A stretch of 27,972 bases of DNA. Origin: Paracoccaceae bacterium. GTDB lineage: Bacteria > Pseudomonadota > Alphaproteobacteria > Rhodobacterales > Rhodobacteraceae. The position numbers were made by a program, and so were the translations under genes. The stretch covers positions 1 through 27,972 of the forward strand of contig SLKB01000264.1 in NCBI GenBank assembly GCA_007134805.1. The letters run 5' to 3'. Shown here piece after piece: positions 8,599 through 17,246 of the stretch (position 1 is its first letter; each line of letters begins with the position of its first letter). Under the pieces are notes generated by a model that was not told the origin of the DNA, did not search any database, and saw only the letters and a list, made by a program, of their open reading frames with translations.

Positions 8599-11500
8599 AT
8601 GCCGAAGAGAACCGATATTCACGCGATCATGATCATCGGTGCCGGGCCCATCGTCATCGGACAGGCCTGCGAGTTCGACTATTCCGGCGCGCAAGCCTGC
8701 AAGGCGCTGCGCGAGGAAGGCTACCGGGTGATCCTCGTGAATTCGAACCCCGCCACGATCATGACCGATCCGGGCCTCGCGGATGCGACCTATATCGAGC
8801 CGATCACCCCCGAAATCGTCGCCAAGATCATCGAGAAGGAGCGCCCCGACGCGCTTCTGCCCACGATGGGCGGGCAGACCGGGCTCAACACCTCGCTCGC
8901 GCTGGCCGATATGGGGGTTCTTGAGAAATTCGGCGTCGAACTCATCGGCGCGAATCGCGCCGCGATCGAGATGGCCGAGGATCGCAAGCTCTTCCGCGAG
9001 GCGATGGACCGCATCGGGCTGGAAAACCCCAAGGCCACGATCGTCGCCGCCCCGAAACTGCCCAATGGCAAGTTCGACATCAATGCCGGCGTCGCCGCCG
9101 CGATGGACGCCATCGAATATGTGGGCCTGCCCGCGATCATCCGCCCGGCCTACACGCTCGGCGGGACTGGCGGCGGGGTCGCCTATAACCGCGAGGATTA
9201 CGAGCATATCTGCCGCTCGGGCCTCGACGCCTCGCCCGTGGCGCAGATCCTCGTCGATGAATCGCTGCTCGGCTGGAAGGAATTCGAGATGGAGGTGGTG
9301 CGCGACCGCGCCGACAACGCCATCATCGTCTGCTCGATCGAGAATGTGGACCCGATGGGCGTGCATACGGGCGATTCCATCACTGTCGCCCCGGCCCTGA
9401 CGCTGACCGACAAGGAATACCAGATCATGCGCAACGGCTCGATCGCCGTGCTGCGCGAGATCGGGGTCGAAACCGGCGGGTCGAACGTGCAATGGGCGGT
9501 CAGCCCGGATAACGGCCGCATGGTCGTGATCGAGATGAACCCGCGGGTGTCGCGCTCCTCGGCGCTGGCGTCCAAGGCCACGGGCTTTCCCATCGCCAAG
9601 ATCGCCGCGAAACTCGCGGTCGGCTACACGCTCGATGAACTGGACAATGACATCACCAGGGTCACGCCCGCCAGCTTCGAGCCGACCATCGATTATGTCG
9701 TCACCAAGATCCCGCGCTTCGCCTTCGAGAAATTCCCCGGCGCGAAGCCCGATCTGACGACCGCGATGAAATCCGTGGGCGAGGCGATGGCGATCGGCCG
9801 CAGCTTCCACGAATCCCTGCAAAAGGCGCTCGCGTCGATGGAAACCGGGCTTTCCGGCCTGGACGAGATCGCGATCCCCGGCGCGCCCGACCGCGCGGCG
9901 ATCATCAAGGCGCTCTCGGCGCAGACGCCTGACCGGATCCGCATCATCGCGCAGGCGATGCGCGAGGGGCTCGGCAATGATGACATCCAGGCCGCCACAG
10001 CCTTTGATCCGTGGTTCCTCGACCGGATCCGCGAGATTGTCGACGCCGAGGCGCGCCTGCGCGCAGGCGGCCTGCCGCTTACCGCCGACGGGCTGCGCGA
10101 GATCAAGATGCTGGGCTTCACCGATGCCCGCCTCGCGCAGCTGACCGGCCGCGAAGAAGACCAGGTCCGCCGCACGCGGCGCAATCTGGGCGTGAATGCC
10201 GTCTTCAAGCGCATCGACACCTGCGCGGCCGAATTCGAGGCGCAGACCCCCTACATGTATTCGACCTATGAATCCCCCGTCATGGGCGAGGTCGAATGCG
10301 AGGCGCGGCCGTCGGACCGCAAGAAGGTGGTGATCCTCGGCGGCGGCCCCAACCGGATCGGCCAGGGGATCGAGTTCGACTATTGCTGCTGTCACGCCTG
10401 TTTCGCGCTGACCGATGCGGGCTATGAGACGATCATGATCAACTGCAACCCCGAAACCGTCAGCACCGATTACGACACCTCCGACCGGCTCTATTTCGAG
10501 CCGCTGACACTCGAACATGTGCTCGAGATCCTGCGCGTCGAACAGGAAGCGGGCACGCTGCACGGGGTGATCGTGCAATTCGGCGGCCAGACGCCGCTGA
10601 AACTGGCCAAGGCGCTCGAACAAGAAGGCATCCCCATCCTGGGCACATCGCCTGACGCGATCGACCTCGCCGAGGACCGCGAGCGGTTTCAGGCGCTGCT
10701 CAACAAGCTTGGCCTGCGCCAGCCGGTCAACGGCATCGCCTTCAGCCGCGATCAGGCCTTCGAGATCGCGAAATCGGTCGGCTACCCGCTCGTGATCCGC
10801 CCGTCCTATGTCCTTGGCGGTCGCGCGATGGAAATCGTGCGCGATGACGCGCATCTTGAACGCTATATCCGCGACGCGGTCGTGGTCTCGGGCAAGAACC
10901 CGGTGCTGCTCGACAGCTATCTGATCGGCGCGGTCGAGGTCGATGTCGACGCGCTCTGCGACGGCAAGGCCGTCCATGTCGCGGGCATCATGCAGCATAT
11001 CGAGGAGGCGGGCGTGCATTCGGGCGACAGCGCCTGCTCGTTGCCGCCCTATTCGCTGGGCCCCGAGATCATCGAGGAGTTGCGCGCGCAGACCGAGGCG
11101 CTCGCGCGCGGGCTCAATGTGGTCGGCCTGATGAATGTGCAATTCGCCATCAAGGATGGCGAGATCTTCGTTCTGGAAGTCAACCCGCGGGCAAGCCGCA
11201 CAGTGCCCTTCGTGGCCAAGGCCACCGACAGCGCCATCGCCTCGATCGCCGCGCGCCTGATGGCGGGCGAGCCCTTGTCGAATTTCCCCAAGCGCGCGCC
11301 CTACAAGGCCGATATCGCCCCTTCCGAGCCGATGCCGCTCGCCGATCCGCTGACCCTCGCCGATCCGCAGACACCATGGTTTTCGGTCAAGGAAGCCGTG
11401 CTTCCCTTCGCGCGCTTCCCCGGCGTCGACACGCTTCTCGGCCCCGAGATGCGCTCGACCGGCGAGGTGATGGGCTGGGCGCGCAACTTTGCCCGCGCCT

Positions 11501-11940
11501 TCTACAAGGCCCAGCTCGGCGCCGGTGTCGCCCTGCCTGAAACCGGGCGCATCTTCATCTCGATCAAGGATTTCGACAAGGGGCCGATGATGCTCGAGGC
11601 CGCACGGATCCTGCGCGATCTGGGCTTCGATCTGGTCGCCACGCGCGGCACCGCGCACTGGCTCGAGGCGCAGGGCGTGAGTTGCGACACTGTCAACAAG
11701 GTCTGGGAAGGCCGTCCCCATATCGTCGATCTGCTGAAAAGCGGCGAGATCGTGATGGTGCTCAACACCACCGAAGGCGCACAGGCGATCGAGGACAGCC
11801 GCGAGATCCGCTCGGTCGCTCTCTATGACAAGATCCCCTATTACACCACCGCCGCGGGCAGCCACGCGGCCGCACTGGCCCTGCGGGCGCGCGATGATGG
11901 TGAGATCGGGGTGCGCGCGCTGCAGCACAATACCGCCTGA
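8599..11940 (+). CDS. carB: Carbamoyl-phosphate synthase large subunit
   Basis: A 1113-residue synthetase subunit that uses ammonia from CarA-hydrolysed glutamine, bicarbonate and two ATP to make carbamoyl phosphate for pyrimidine and arginine synthesis. Seen: two homologous ATP-grasp halves, the first starting [20 protein letters not shown] and the second [20 protein letters not shown]; paired metal and ATP segments ([20 protein letters not shown] and [20 protein letters not shown]); and a C-terminal MGS-like allosteric domain (about residues 960-1113, with [19 protein letters not shown]). It is about 40 residues longer than the E. coli protein, mostly through insertions, as seen in other Alphaproteobacteria. 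The frame opens at 8572, but the ATG at 8599 ([14 protein letters not shown]) is the conserved start. carA is not adjacent. The next gene starts 33 bases downstream on the same strand. Confidence 0.98.
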   Translation: MPKRTDIHAIMIIGAGPIVIGQACEFDYSGAQACKALREEGYRVILVNSNPATIMTDPGLADATYIEPITPEIVAKIIEKERPDALLPTMGGQTGLNTSLALADMGVLEKFGVELIGANRAAIEMAEDRKLFREAMDRIGLENPKATIVAAPKLPNGKFDINAGVAAAMDAIEYVGLPAIIRPAYTLGGTGGGVAYNREDYEHICRSGLDASPVAQILVDESLLGWKEFEMEVVRDRADNAIIVCSIENVDPMGVHTGDSITVAPALTLTDKEYQIMRNGSIAVLREIGVETGGSNVQWAVSPDNGRMVVIEMNPRVSRSSALASKATGFPIAKIAAKLAVGYTLDELDNDITRVTPASFEPTIDYVVTKIPRFAFEKFPGAKPDLTTAMKSVGEAMAIGRSFHESLQKALASMETGLSGLDEIAIPGAPDRAAIIKALSAQTPDRIRIIAQAMREGLGNDDIQAATAFDPWFLDRIREIVDAEARLRAGGLPLTADGLREIKMLGFTDARLAQLTGREEDQVRRTRRNLGVNAVFKRIDTCAAEFEAQTPYMYSTYESPVMGEVECEARPSDRKKVVILGGGPNRIGQGIEFDYCCCHACFALTDAGYETIMINCNPETVSTDYDTSDRLYFEPLTLEHVLEILRVEQEAGTLHGVIVQFGGQTPLKLAKALEQEGIPILGTSPDAIDLAEDRERFQALLNKLGLRQPVNGIAFSRDQAFEIAKSVGYPLVIRPSYVLGGRAMEIVRDDAHLERYIRDAVVVSGKNPVLLDSYLIGAVEVDVDALCDGKAVHVAGIMQHIEEAGVHSGDSACSLPPYSLGPEIIEELRAQTEALARGLNVVGLMNVQFAIKDGEIFVLEVNPRASRTVPFVAKATDSAIASIAARLMAGEPLSNFPKRAPYKADIAPSEPMPLADPLTLADPQTPWFSVKEAVLPFARFPGVDTLLGPEMRSTGEVMGWARNFARAFYKAQLGAGVALPETGRIFISIKDFDKGPMMLEAARILRDLGFDLVATRGTAHWLEAQGVSCDTVNKVWEGRPHIVDLLKSGEIVMVLNTTEGAQAIEDSREIRSVALYDKIPYYTTAAGSHAAALALRARDDGEIGVRALQHNTA

Positions 11941-11973
11941 CAATCCGACATCCCCGGGGGGCAGAGCCGACAC

Positions 11974-12762
11974 ATGGACCGCGCGACACAGCCCTCCCCC
12001 CCGCCGATGCATGTCGATGTCGCGGGCACGCGCATCGCCATCACCCTGCCCACGCAGGATGATCTCTCCGACGCGATCCTCGGCCGGCTCGCCGCGCGGC
12101 AGGGCTTCGCGCTTGCCACGCTCAATCTCGACCATCTGGTCAAGCTCGGGCGCGACCCCGCTTTCCGCGCCGCCTATGCGCAGCACGAATTCGTCACGGC
12201 CGATGGCAACCCGGTCGTCTGGCTTTCGCGCCTCGCTGGCCGACCTGTCGGGTTGCTGCATGGCTCCGATCTGGTCGTCCCCATCGCGCGGCTCGCGGCG
12301 GCAGCCGATGCGCCCGTGGCCCTGATCGGCAGCACCCGCGAGGTGCTCGACGCGGCCGCAAAGGTGCTGTGTGCGCAGGTCGAGGGGCTGCGGATCGCCT
12401 ACACCCTCGCCCCGCCGCACGGGTTTGAGCCCGACAGCGCGGCCGCGCACGAGATCCTGACCGCGCTCAGCCGGACCGACACCCGGCTCTGCTTTCTGGC
12501 CTTTGGCGCACCGAAGCAGGAACGTCTTGCCGCGCATGGACGCAGGCTTGCACCGCAGATCGGCTTCGTGTCGATCGGGGCGGGGTTGGATTTTCTGGCC
12601 GGCGCGCAGCACCGCGCGCCGCGGATCGTGCGGCGGCTCGCGCTCGAATGGCTCTGGCGGCTCCTCTCGCAGCCGCGCCGTCTGTGGCAGCGCTACCTGC
12701 TGTGCATCCTGATCCTTCCCCGCCATGCGCGCGCCGCCCTGCGCCTGCGCAACGGCCGCTGA
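11974..12762 (+). CDS. WecG/TagA/CpsF-family glycosyltransferase
   Basis: A 262-residue glycosyltransferase of the WecG/TagA family (GT26), which adds a sugar such as ManNAc, ManNAcA or glucose to an undecaprenyl-diphosphate-linked acceptor during polysaccharide or teichoic acid assembly on the cytoplasmic face of the membrane. Seen: TLNLDHLVKL (about 49-58), the conserved TADGNP with catalytic-type Asp77, LCFLAFGAPKQE (nucleotide-sugar region) and the C-terminal AGLDFLAGAQHRAPRIVRRLALEWLWRLLSQPRRLWQRY, which carries the basic and aromatic residues that target the lipid acceptor. There is no signal peptide. The ATG at 11974 follows a GGGGGGCAGAG site, 33 bases after carB. It opens a run of four same-strand sugar genes. 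Which sugar it transfers cannot be told. Confidence 0.88.
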   Translation: MDRATQPSPPPMHVDVAGTRIAITLPTQDDLSDAILGRLAARQGFALATLNLDHLVKLGRDPAFRAAYAQHEFVTADGNPVVWLSRLAGRPVGLLHGSDLVVPIARLAAAADAPVALIGSTREVLDAAAKVLCAQVEGLRIAYTLAPPHGFEPDSAAAHEILTALSRTDTRLCFLAFGAPKQERLAAHGRRLAPQIGFVSIGAGLDFLAGAQHRAPRIVRRLALEWLWRLLSQPRRLWQRYLLCILILPRHARAALRLRNGR

Positions 12763-12914
12763 AAGGCGCCCGGCGCGCCGCCTTCGACGCAGCCCAGAGT
12801 TGATGCATGGGCACATGTTTCCACCCATGCGGGCGCAACCCGGTGTCATTTGCGCTTGCTGTCGTTCCGACCAAGATGGCACACTCCCCCCGCAGACCCC
12901 GATCCGGAATGACC

Positions 12915-14630
12915 ATGCACCACCTGATGCGATTGCTCCTGCTGCTGGCCCTGCTGTCGCCAGCCGCCGCCCATGCCGAGGCGCCGTCCTCGCCGCGCGC
13001 GGCCGGCACCGGGTCGTGGCTGGGGTTCAATCTCACCGGGCTTGTCGACTGGCAGACCCAGCGCCCCGTCATCGATGTCATGAAGAACGCCCGCGCCTGG
13101 ATCGGGCATCTGCCCGGGCAATGGGGCGGCTGGGAGGAAGCCGACCTGATCGCGGCGGGTGCCCTTGATGCGCAGGGCTGGCCGCAGCGCATCCCGGACG
13201 AGGTGACGGGAATTTCCACCCTCTTCCTCACCGACCTGCCCGAAGATGCCGACGGCGTCGCGGGCACCTATCGGCTGACCCATCAGGGGCGCGGGCGGCT
13301 GGAATTGACCGGCCGCGTGGGGGGCGTGCGCCGTCGCGGGCTCAACGAGTTGTGGTTCACCGCCAGCCCCGGCGAGGGTTTCGTGCAACTGACCCTGCAC
13401 GAGACTGACCCGGACGATCCCATCCGCAATATCGAGATCGTGCATCTGGACCATATCGCCGCGCATGACGCCGGCGAGATCTTCAACCCCGACTGGCTCG
13501 CGCGCCTCAACGGCACCGCACTTTTCCGCTTCATGGACTGGATGAACACCAACCAGACGCAGCTTTCGGACTGGGCCGACCGGCCGCGCCCCGATGATTA
13601 CACCTGGACGCGCGATGGCGTGCCGCTCGAGGTGATGATCCGGCTGGCCAATGAAACTGGCGCCGAGCCCTGGTTCACCCTGCCGCATCTGGCCGATGAC
13701 GCCTTCTTCACGGCCAGTGCCGAGATGATCCACGCGAAGCTCGACCCGTCGCTGCGCGCCTGGATCGAATTCTCGAACGAGACCTGGAACTGGTCCTTCC
13801 CGCAGGCCGGCGCCGCCCGCGAAGCCGCCGCGGCGCGCTGGGGCAACCCGGATCTGTGGCAGGAATGGAACGCGATGCGCGCAGCCCGGATGGTGCAGGC
13901 CTTCGACCGGGTCTTCGCCGATGCGCCCGAGCGGCTCGTGCGCGTGCTGGCCACGCAAACCGGCTGGCACGGGTTGGAAGACCAGCTTCTCGCGCGCCAC
14001 TGGCAGGCCGAGGATCCCGGCAACCCCGTCCCCCCCGCGCTCTTCGATGCCTATGCGATCACGGGCTATTTCAGCGCCCATCTGGGCAGCGACCCGAAGG
14101 CGCCGCTGGTGCGCAGATGGCTCGAGGACGCGCGGGCGCAGGCCCATGGGCAGGCGCAGGGCCTCATCGGTGCGACGCGGGACGCGCATCTGCGCGACAC
14201 CGCCCATGCCGCGCTGCGCCCCAAACTGATCGAAGAGCTGCGCGATGGCCGTCACAGCGGCGATCCGTCCAACTCGGTGCAGGACGTGATCACCCGCGAT
14301 CTGCCCTATCACAAGGCCGTCGCCGACGCCTGGGGGCTGAAACTTGTCGCCTATGAGGGCGGCACGCATCTGGTGGGCAACGGGCCCTGGCGCGACGACC
14401 CGGACCTCACCGCGCTCTTCACCGATGTCAACTATTCGGGCGGGATGGCCGCACTCTATGACGAGTTGCTGAACGGCTGGTTCCGCGCAGGCGGCGCGCA
14501 ATTCGTCCACTACACGGATATCCGCAAGGCCGATCACTGGGGCAGCTTCGGCGCATTGCGGCATCTGGGTGACGACACCCCCCGCTGGCAGGCCCTGATC
14601 GGCTTCCGCCCCGAGGACGTCGCACGATGA
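12915..14630 (+). CDS. Exported protein resembling a clan GH-A glycoside hydrolase
   Basis: About 571 residues. A clear Sec signal peptide (about residues 1-20, hydrophobic Leu/Ala core ending AHA-EA) sends it to the periplasm or outside. The central region looks like a TIM-barrel glycosidase of clan GH-A: EFSNETWNW gives the Asn-Glu acid/base pair (Glu289), and VAYEGGTHLVG gives a strand-7-type nucleophile (Glu481). WFTLPHLADDAFF and WMNTNQTQLSDW are further barrel-like segments. About 180 residues before the barrel have a beta-rich, carbohydrate-binding look. The start is uncertain: the frame opens at 12807 and ATG also occurs at 12909; 12915 is chosen because GGA lies six bases ahead and the signal peptide follows at once. 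The stop overlaps the next start by ATGA, so the two genes are translationally linked. The substrate is unknown; trimming or release of the polysaccharide made by this cluster is an inference. Confidence 0.8.
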   Translation: MHHLMRLLLLLALLSPAAAHAEAPSSPRAAGTGSWLGFNLTGLVDWQTQRPVIDVMKNARAWIGHLPGQWGGWEEADLIAAGALDAQGWPQRIPDEVTGISTLFLTDLPEDADGVAGTYRLTHQGRGRLELTGRVGGVRRRGLNELWFTASPGEGFVQLTLHETDPDDPIRNIEIVHLDHIAAHDAGEIFNPDWLARLNGTALFRFMDWMNTNQTQLSDWADRPRPDDYTWTRDGVPLEVMIRLANETGAEPWFTLPHLADDAFFTASAEMIHAKLDPSLRAWIEFSNETWNWSFPQAGAAREAAAARWGNPDLWQEWNAMRAARMVQAFDRVFADAPERLVRVLATQTGWHGLEDQLLARHWQAEDPGNPVPPALFDAYAITGYFSAHLGSDPKAPLVRRWLEDARAQAHGQAQGLIGATRDAHLRDTAHAALRPKLIEELRDGRHSGDPSNSVQDVITRDLPYHKAVADAWGLKLVAYEGGTHLVGNGPWRDDPDLTALFTDVNYSGGMAALYDELLNGWFRAGGAQFVHYTDIRKADHWGSFGALRHLGDDTPRWQALIGFRPEDVAR

Positions 14631-15460
14631 CACCCACTGTTTCCGTGCTGATCCCCGCCAATGACGAGGCCGCCTATATCGGCGCCTGTCTGCGCGCGCT
14701 CCTCGCCTCGGACCCGGTGCCGGGCCACAGCCTCGAGGCGCTGGTGATCGCCAATGGCTGCCGCGACGACACTGCCGACATTGCCCGCGCCCTCATCCCG
14801 CAGGCCGCGGCGCAGGGCTGGCACCTTGAGGTGATCGCCCGCGCGGAAGGGTGCAAGATCGGCGCGCTCAACGCCGGCGACGCGGCCGCGCGCGGGGCGA
14901 TCCGGGTCTATCTCGATGCCGATACCCTCCTGAGCCCCCCCTTGCTGGCAGCACTTGTCACAGCACTCGACCAGGACGCCCCGCGCTATGCGACAGGCAC
15001 CCCGCGCATCGTGCCCCCGCAAAGCTGGGTCACCGCGCAATACGCCCGCTTCTGGCAGCGCGTGCCCTTCATGCAAAGCGGCGCACCCGGCTTCGGGCTC
15101 TTCGCCGTCAATGCCGCAGGCCGCGCGCGCTGGGGGCAGTTTCCGAAGATCATCTCGGATGACACCTTCGCGCGGGTCAATTTCACCCCGGCCGAGCGGG
15201 TGCAGGTCGGCGCCACCTACGCCTGGCCCATGGTCGAGGGGGTGCGCCGTCTGGTCCGGGTGCGGCGACGGCAAGACCATGGCGTGGCCGAGATCGCCGC
15301 GCGCTACCCGCACCTCATCGGCAATGAATGCAAGCCCCCGATGGCGCTGCCCGCGCTCATGCGCCGCGATCCGATAGGCTTTGCCGTCTATGCCAGCGTG
15401 GCACTTCTGGTCCGCCTCGGCGCGCGCGGCACCCCGCAGGCCTGGACCCGTGGCCGATGA
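14627..15460 (+). CDS. Family 2 glycosyltransferase
   Basis: A 277-residue GT-A fold glycosyltransferase that uses a nucleotide-diphospho-sugar. Seen: the N-terminal nucleotide-binding VSVLIPANDEAAYIGACLRALL, the metal-binding DxD motif YLDADT (Asp97, Asp99), a GKxxALN-like CKIGALNAG segment, and ISDDTFARVNF (Asp178, Asp179) at the place where the catalytic base of inverting family 2 enzymes is found. One weakly hydrophobic stretch near the C-terminus (about 248-265, AVYASVALLVRLG) may sit at the membrane. Its start overlaps the stop of the exported glycosidase-like gene (ATGA at 14627-14630), showing tight operon organisation. Donor and acceptor are unknown; glycan or lipid-linked sugar assembly is the likely role. 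Confidence 0.9.
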   Translation: MTPTVSVLIPANDEAAYIGACLRALLASDPVPGHSLEALVIANGCRDDTADIARALIPQAAAQGWHLEVIARAEGCKIGALNAGDAAARGAIRVYLDADTLLSPPLLAALVTALDQDAPRYATGTPRIVPPQSWVTAQYARFWQRVPFMQSGAPGFGLFAVNAAGRARWGQFPKIISDDTFARVNFTPAERVQVGATYAWPMVEGVRRLVRVRRRQDHGVAEIAARYPHLIGNECKPPMALPALMRRDPIGFAVYASVALLVRLGARGTPQAWTRGR

Positions 15461-15516
15461 AGGGCCCCCCGGACGCGCCCGAAGACATGCAACCAATGGA
15501 ACGGAACCCAGTTCAG

Positions 15517-16896
15517 ATGACCAATCTTACCTGCTTCAAGAGCTATGACATCCGCGGCCGGCTCGGCATCGACCTCGACGCGCGCATCGCCCGCCGCATC
15601 GGGCGCGGCTTTGCCCGCGCGCTCGGCGCGCGCCGCGTGGTGCTCGGGCGCGACGTGCGCGCCTCGTCCGAGGAACTGGCGCGCAGCGTCGCCCAGGCGC
15701 TGGTCGATGAGGGGGTCGAGGTGCTCGACCTCGGGCTCAGCGGCACCGAAGAGATGTATTTCGCCACCACGCATTTCGACGCCTGCGGCGGGGTCTGCGT
15801 TACCGCCTCGCATAACCCGATGGACTGGAACGGCATGAAGATGGTGCGCAAGGGCTCGGCCCCGCTCGATGCGCAGACCGGGCTGTCCTCGATCAGGACG
15901 CTGGCCGAGGCGGATGATTTCGGCGCCCCGCGCCCCGGCGGCGCGCTGCGCGATATCGCACCGCAGGCCCGCGCCGCCTATGTCGCGCGAGTGCTCTCCT
16001 TCATCCGGCCGGACACGCTCAAGCCGCTGAAGATCCTCGTGAATGCAGGCCATGGCGCGGCCGGCCCCACCTTCGACGCCATCGCCCAGGCGCTCAAGGA
16101 TGCAGGCGCGCCGCTCAGCTTCGAGCGGCTCTACCACAGCCCGGATGGCAGCTTCCCGCAAGGCATCCCGAACCCGCTCCTGCCCGAAAACCAGCCCGCG
16201 ACACGTCATGCCGTGCGCGCGGCCGGTGCCGATTTCGGGGTCGCCTGGGATGGCGATTTCGACCGCTGCTTCTTCTTCGACCACACTGGCCGGTTCGTTG
16301 AGGGGGAGTATGTCGTGGGCCTGCTGGCCGAAGCCTTCCTCGACCTCAACCCTGGCGCGACCATCATCCATGACCCGCGCGTGATCTGGAACACGCAGGA
16401 TGTCGTCGCGCGCGCGGACGGGCGGGCCGTGCAATGCCGCACGGGCCACGCCTTCGTCAAGCAGGCCATGCGCGACCAGGGCGCGATCTATGGCGGCGAG
16501 ATGTCCGCGCATCACTATTTCCGCGACTTCGTGCATTGCGACAGCGGCATGATCCCGTGGCTGCTGGTCGCGGCACTTGTCAGCCGGCGCGGGCCGCTCG
16601 CGGATCTGATCGCGGCGCGCCGGGCGGCATTCCCCTCCTCGGGCGAGATCAATTTCACCCTTACCGACCCGCAAGCCGCAATCGCGCAAATCGCCGCCCA
16701 ATTCGGCCCGGAGGCGCGGGCGCGCGATGACATGGACGGGCTCAGCCTTGACATGGGCGCGTGGCGGTTCAACCTGCGCGCGTCCAACACCGAGCCCTTG
16801 CTGCGCCTGAATGTCGAGACGCGCGGGCAAGACCCGGCCCCCCATGTCGCGCAGATCAAGGCCCTGCTGCACGGTGCGATGGCGCAAAATCCCTGA
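15517..16896 (+). CDS. manB: Phosphomannomutase / phosphoglucomutase
   Basis: A 459-residue alpha-D-phosphohexomutase that converts mannose-6-phosphate to mannose-1-phosphate, supplying GDP-mannose and derived sugars. Seen: LTCFKSYDIRGRLG at the N-terminus, the active-site serine Ser98 in VTASHNPMDWNGMK, the metal loop DGDFDR (Asp245, Asp247, Asp249), the sugar-binding GGEMSAHHYF (Glu328, Ser330), and the phosphate-binding RASNTEPLLRLNVET at the C-terminus. It resembles the CpsG/ManB branch. The frame is open from 15328; the ATG at 15517 is preferred because MTNLTCFKSYDIRG aligns with family starts, though ATGs at 15487 and 15496 are possible and the ribosome binding site of 15517 (GGAAC about 10 bases ahead) is weak. 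It ends the sugar cluster and gives it a likely mannose-type precursor. Confidence 0.93.
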   Translation: MTNLTCFKSYDIRGRLGIDLDARIARRIGRGFARALGARRVVLGRDVRASSEELARSVAQALVDEGVEVLDLGLSGTEEMYFATTHFDACGGVCVTASHNPMDWNGMKMVRKGSAPLDAQTGLSSIRTLAEADDFGAPRPGGALRDIAPQARAAYVARVLSFIRPDTLKPLKILVNAGHGAAGPTFDAIAQALKDAGAPLSFERLYHSPDGSFPQGIPNPLLPENQPATRHAVRAAGADFGVAWDGDFDRCFFFDHTGRFVEGEYVVGLLAEAFLDLNPGATIIHDPRVIWNTQDVVARADGRAVQCRTGHAFVKQAMRDQGAIYGGEMSAHHYFRDFVHCDSGMIPWLLVAALVSRRGPLADLIAARRAAFPSSGEINFTLTDPQAAIAQIAAQFGPEARARDDMDGLSLDMGAWRFNLRASNTEPLLRLNVETRGQDPAPHVAQIKALLHGAMAQNP

Positions 16897-16932
16897 AAGG
16901 CTTCTGAAAAACTCCCGCGCGTTCCCCACCCC

Positions 16933-16961
16933 CCCGGCCCGGGTGACCAGCCCGGGCCGGG
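16933..16961 (+). repeat. Strong GC hairpin after manB
   Basis: An 11-bp perfect inverted repeat: CCCGGCCCGGG (16933-16943) pairs with CCCGGGCCGGG (16951-16961) across the loop TGACCAG. It lies 37 bases past the manB stop and has no U-run after it. It may stabilise the 3' end of the sugar-gene transcript or cause a pause for Rho. Confidence 0.75.
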
Positions 16962-17191
16962 CCCGACCCTCCGATCGGGAGGGCGCAGTGCAACCTTGCA
17001 AATTGCGAAACGGCCGGAGGGGCCTGGTGGGCATAAAGCACTGCCGCTCCAGCGCACCAAAGCGCGCCCCCAAGGTCGGGCGCGGCCCTCGGCGCGGCGA
17101 CCTGACGGCGGGAACGGAACAGTTTCGCGGGCGGGGCTGCCCGGATTACTTTCTCGAGCGGCCTGCGAAAGGCCCATACAAGCCAAGATTG

Positions 17192-17206
17192 TTAACTGGC
17201 GGTTAA
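17192..17206 (+). promoter_or_regulatory. CtrA-type operator before the hybrid kinase
   Basis: The sequence TTAACTGGCGGTTAA is an exact TTAA-N7-TTAA, the full-site pattern bound by the alphaproteobacterial response regulator CtrA. It ends 40 bases before the kinase start, where CtrA sites that overlap a -35 region are found. TTAA is very rare in this GC-rich window, which makes the exact spacing unlikely by chance. Confidence 0.6.
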
Positions 17207-17246
17207 TCATCTGGCGCAATATCATGGTCCCGTCCGTTCACAAGAG

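Larger units (their letters stand above)
16897..17246 (+). other. 350-base non-coding gap with GC-rich hairpins, before the hybrid kinase
   Basis: No convincing gene is seen here. It contains a strong inverted repeat (16933-16961), a second short stem CCCTCC/GGAGGG at 16967-16983, further imperfect stems around 17070-17106, and an exact CtrA-type site at 17192-17206. Reading frames through it lack the codon bias of real genes. A small RNA in 16990-17170 cannot be ruled out but I recognise no family. Confidence 0.5.

Noticed and set aside
8578..12882. A 1434-codon open frame antisense to carB and the WecG-type gene, and similar long antisense frames at 483-3056 and 17238-21026
   Set aside because: They mirror genes with strong GC3 bias, which removes stop codons on the opposite strand. 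The translations are rich in Arg, His, Asp and Gly and match no family, while the plus-strand genes are certain.
12763..12914. A hairpin GCATGGG/CCCATGC at about 12803-12828 as a terminator or operator before the exported protein gene
   Set aside because: The 12-base loop and lack of a U-run make it weak; it may be chance in a GC-rich gap.
17100..17200. A tRNA-like or tmRNA-like gene before the hybrid kinase
   Set aside because: Neither strand gives a T-loop GTTCGAATC or an acceptor stem that closes; the stems found are short and unconnected.
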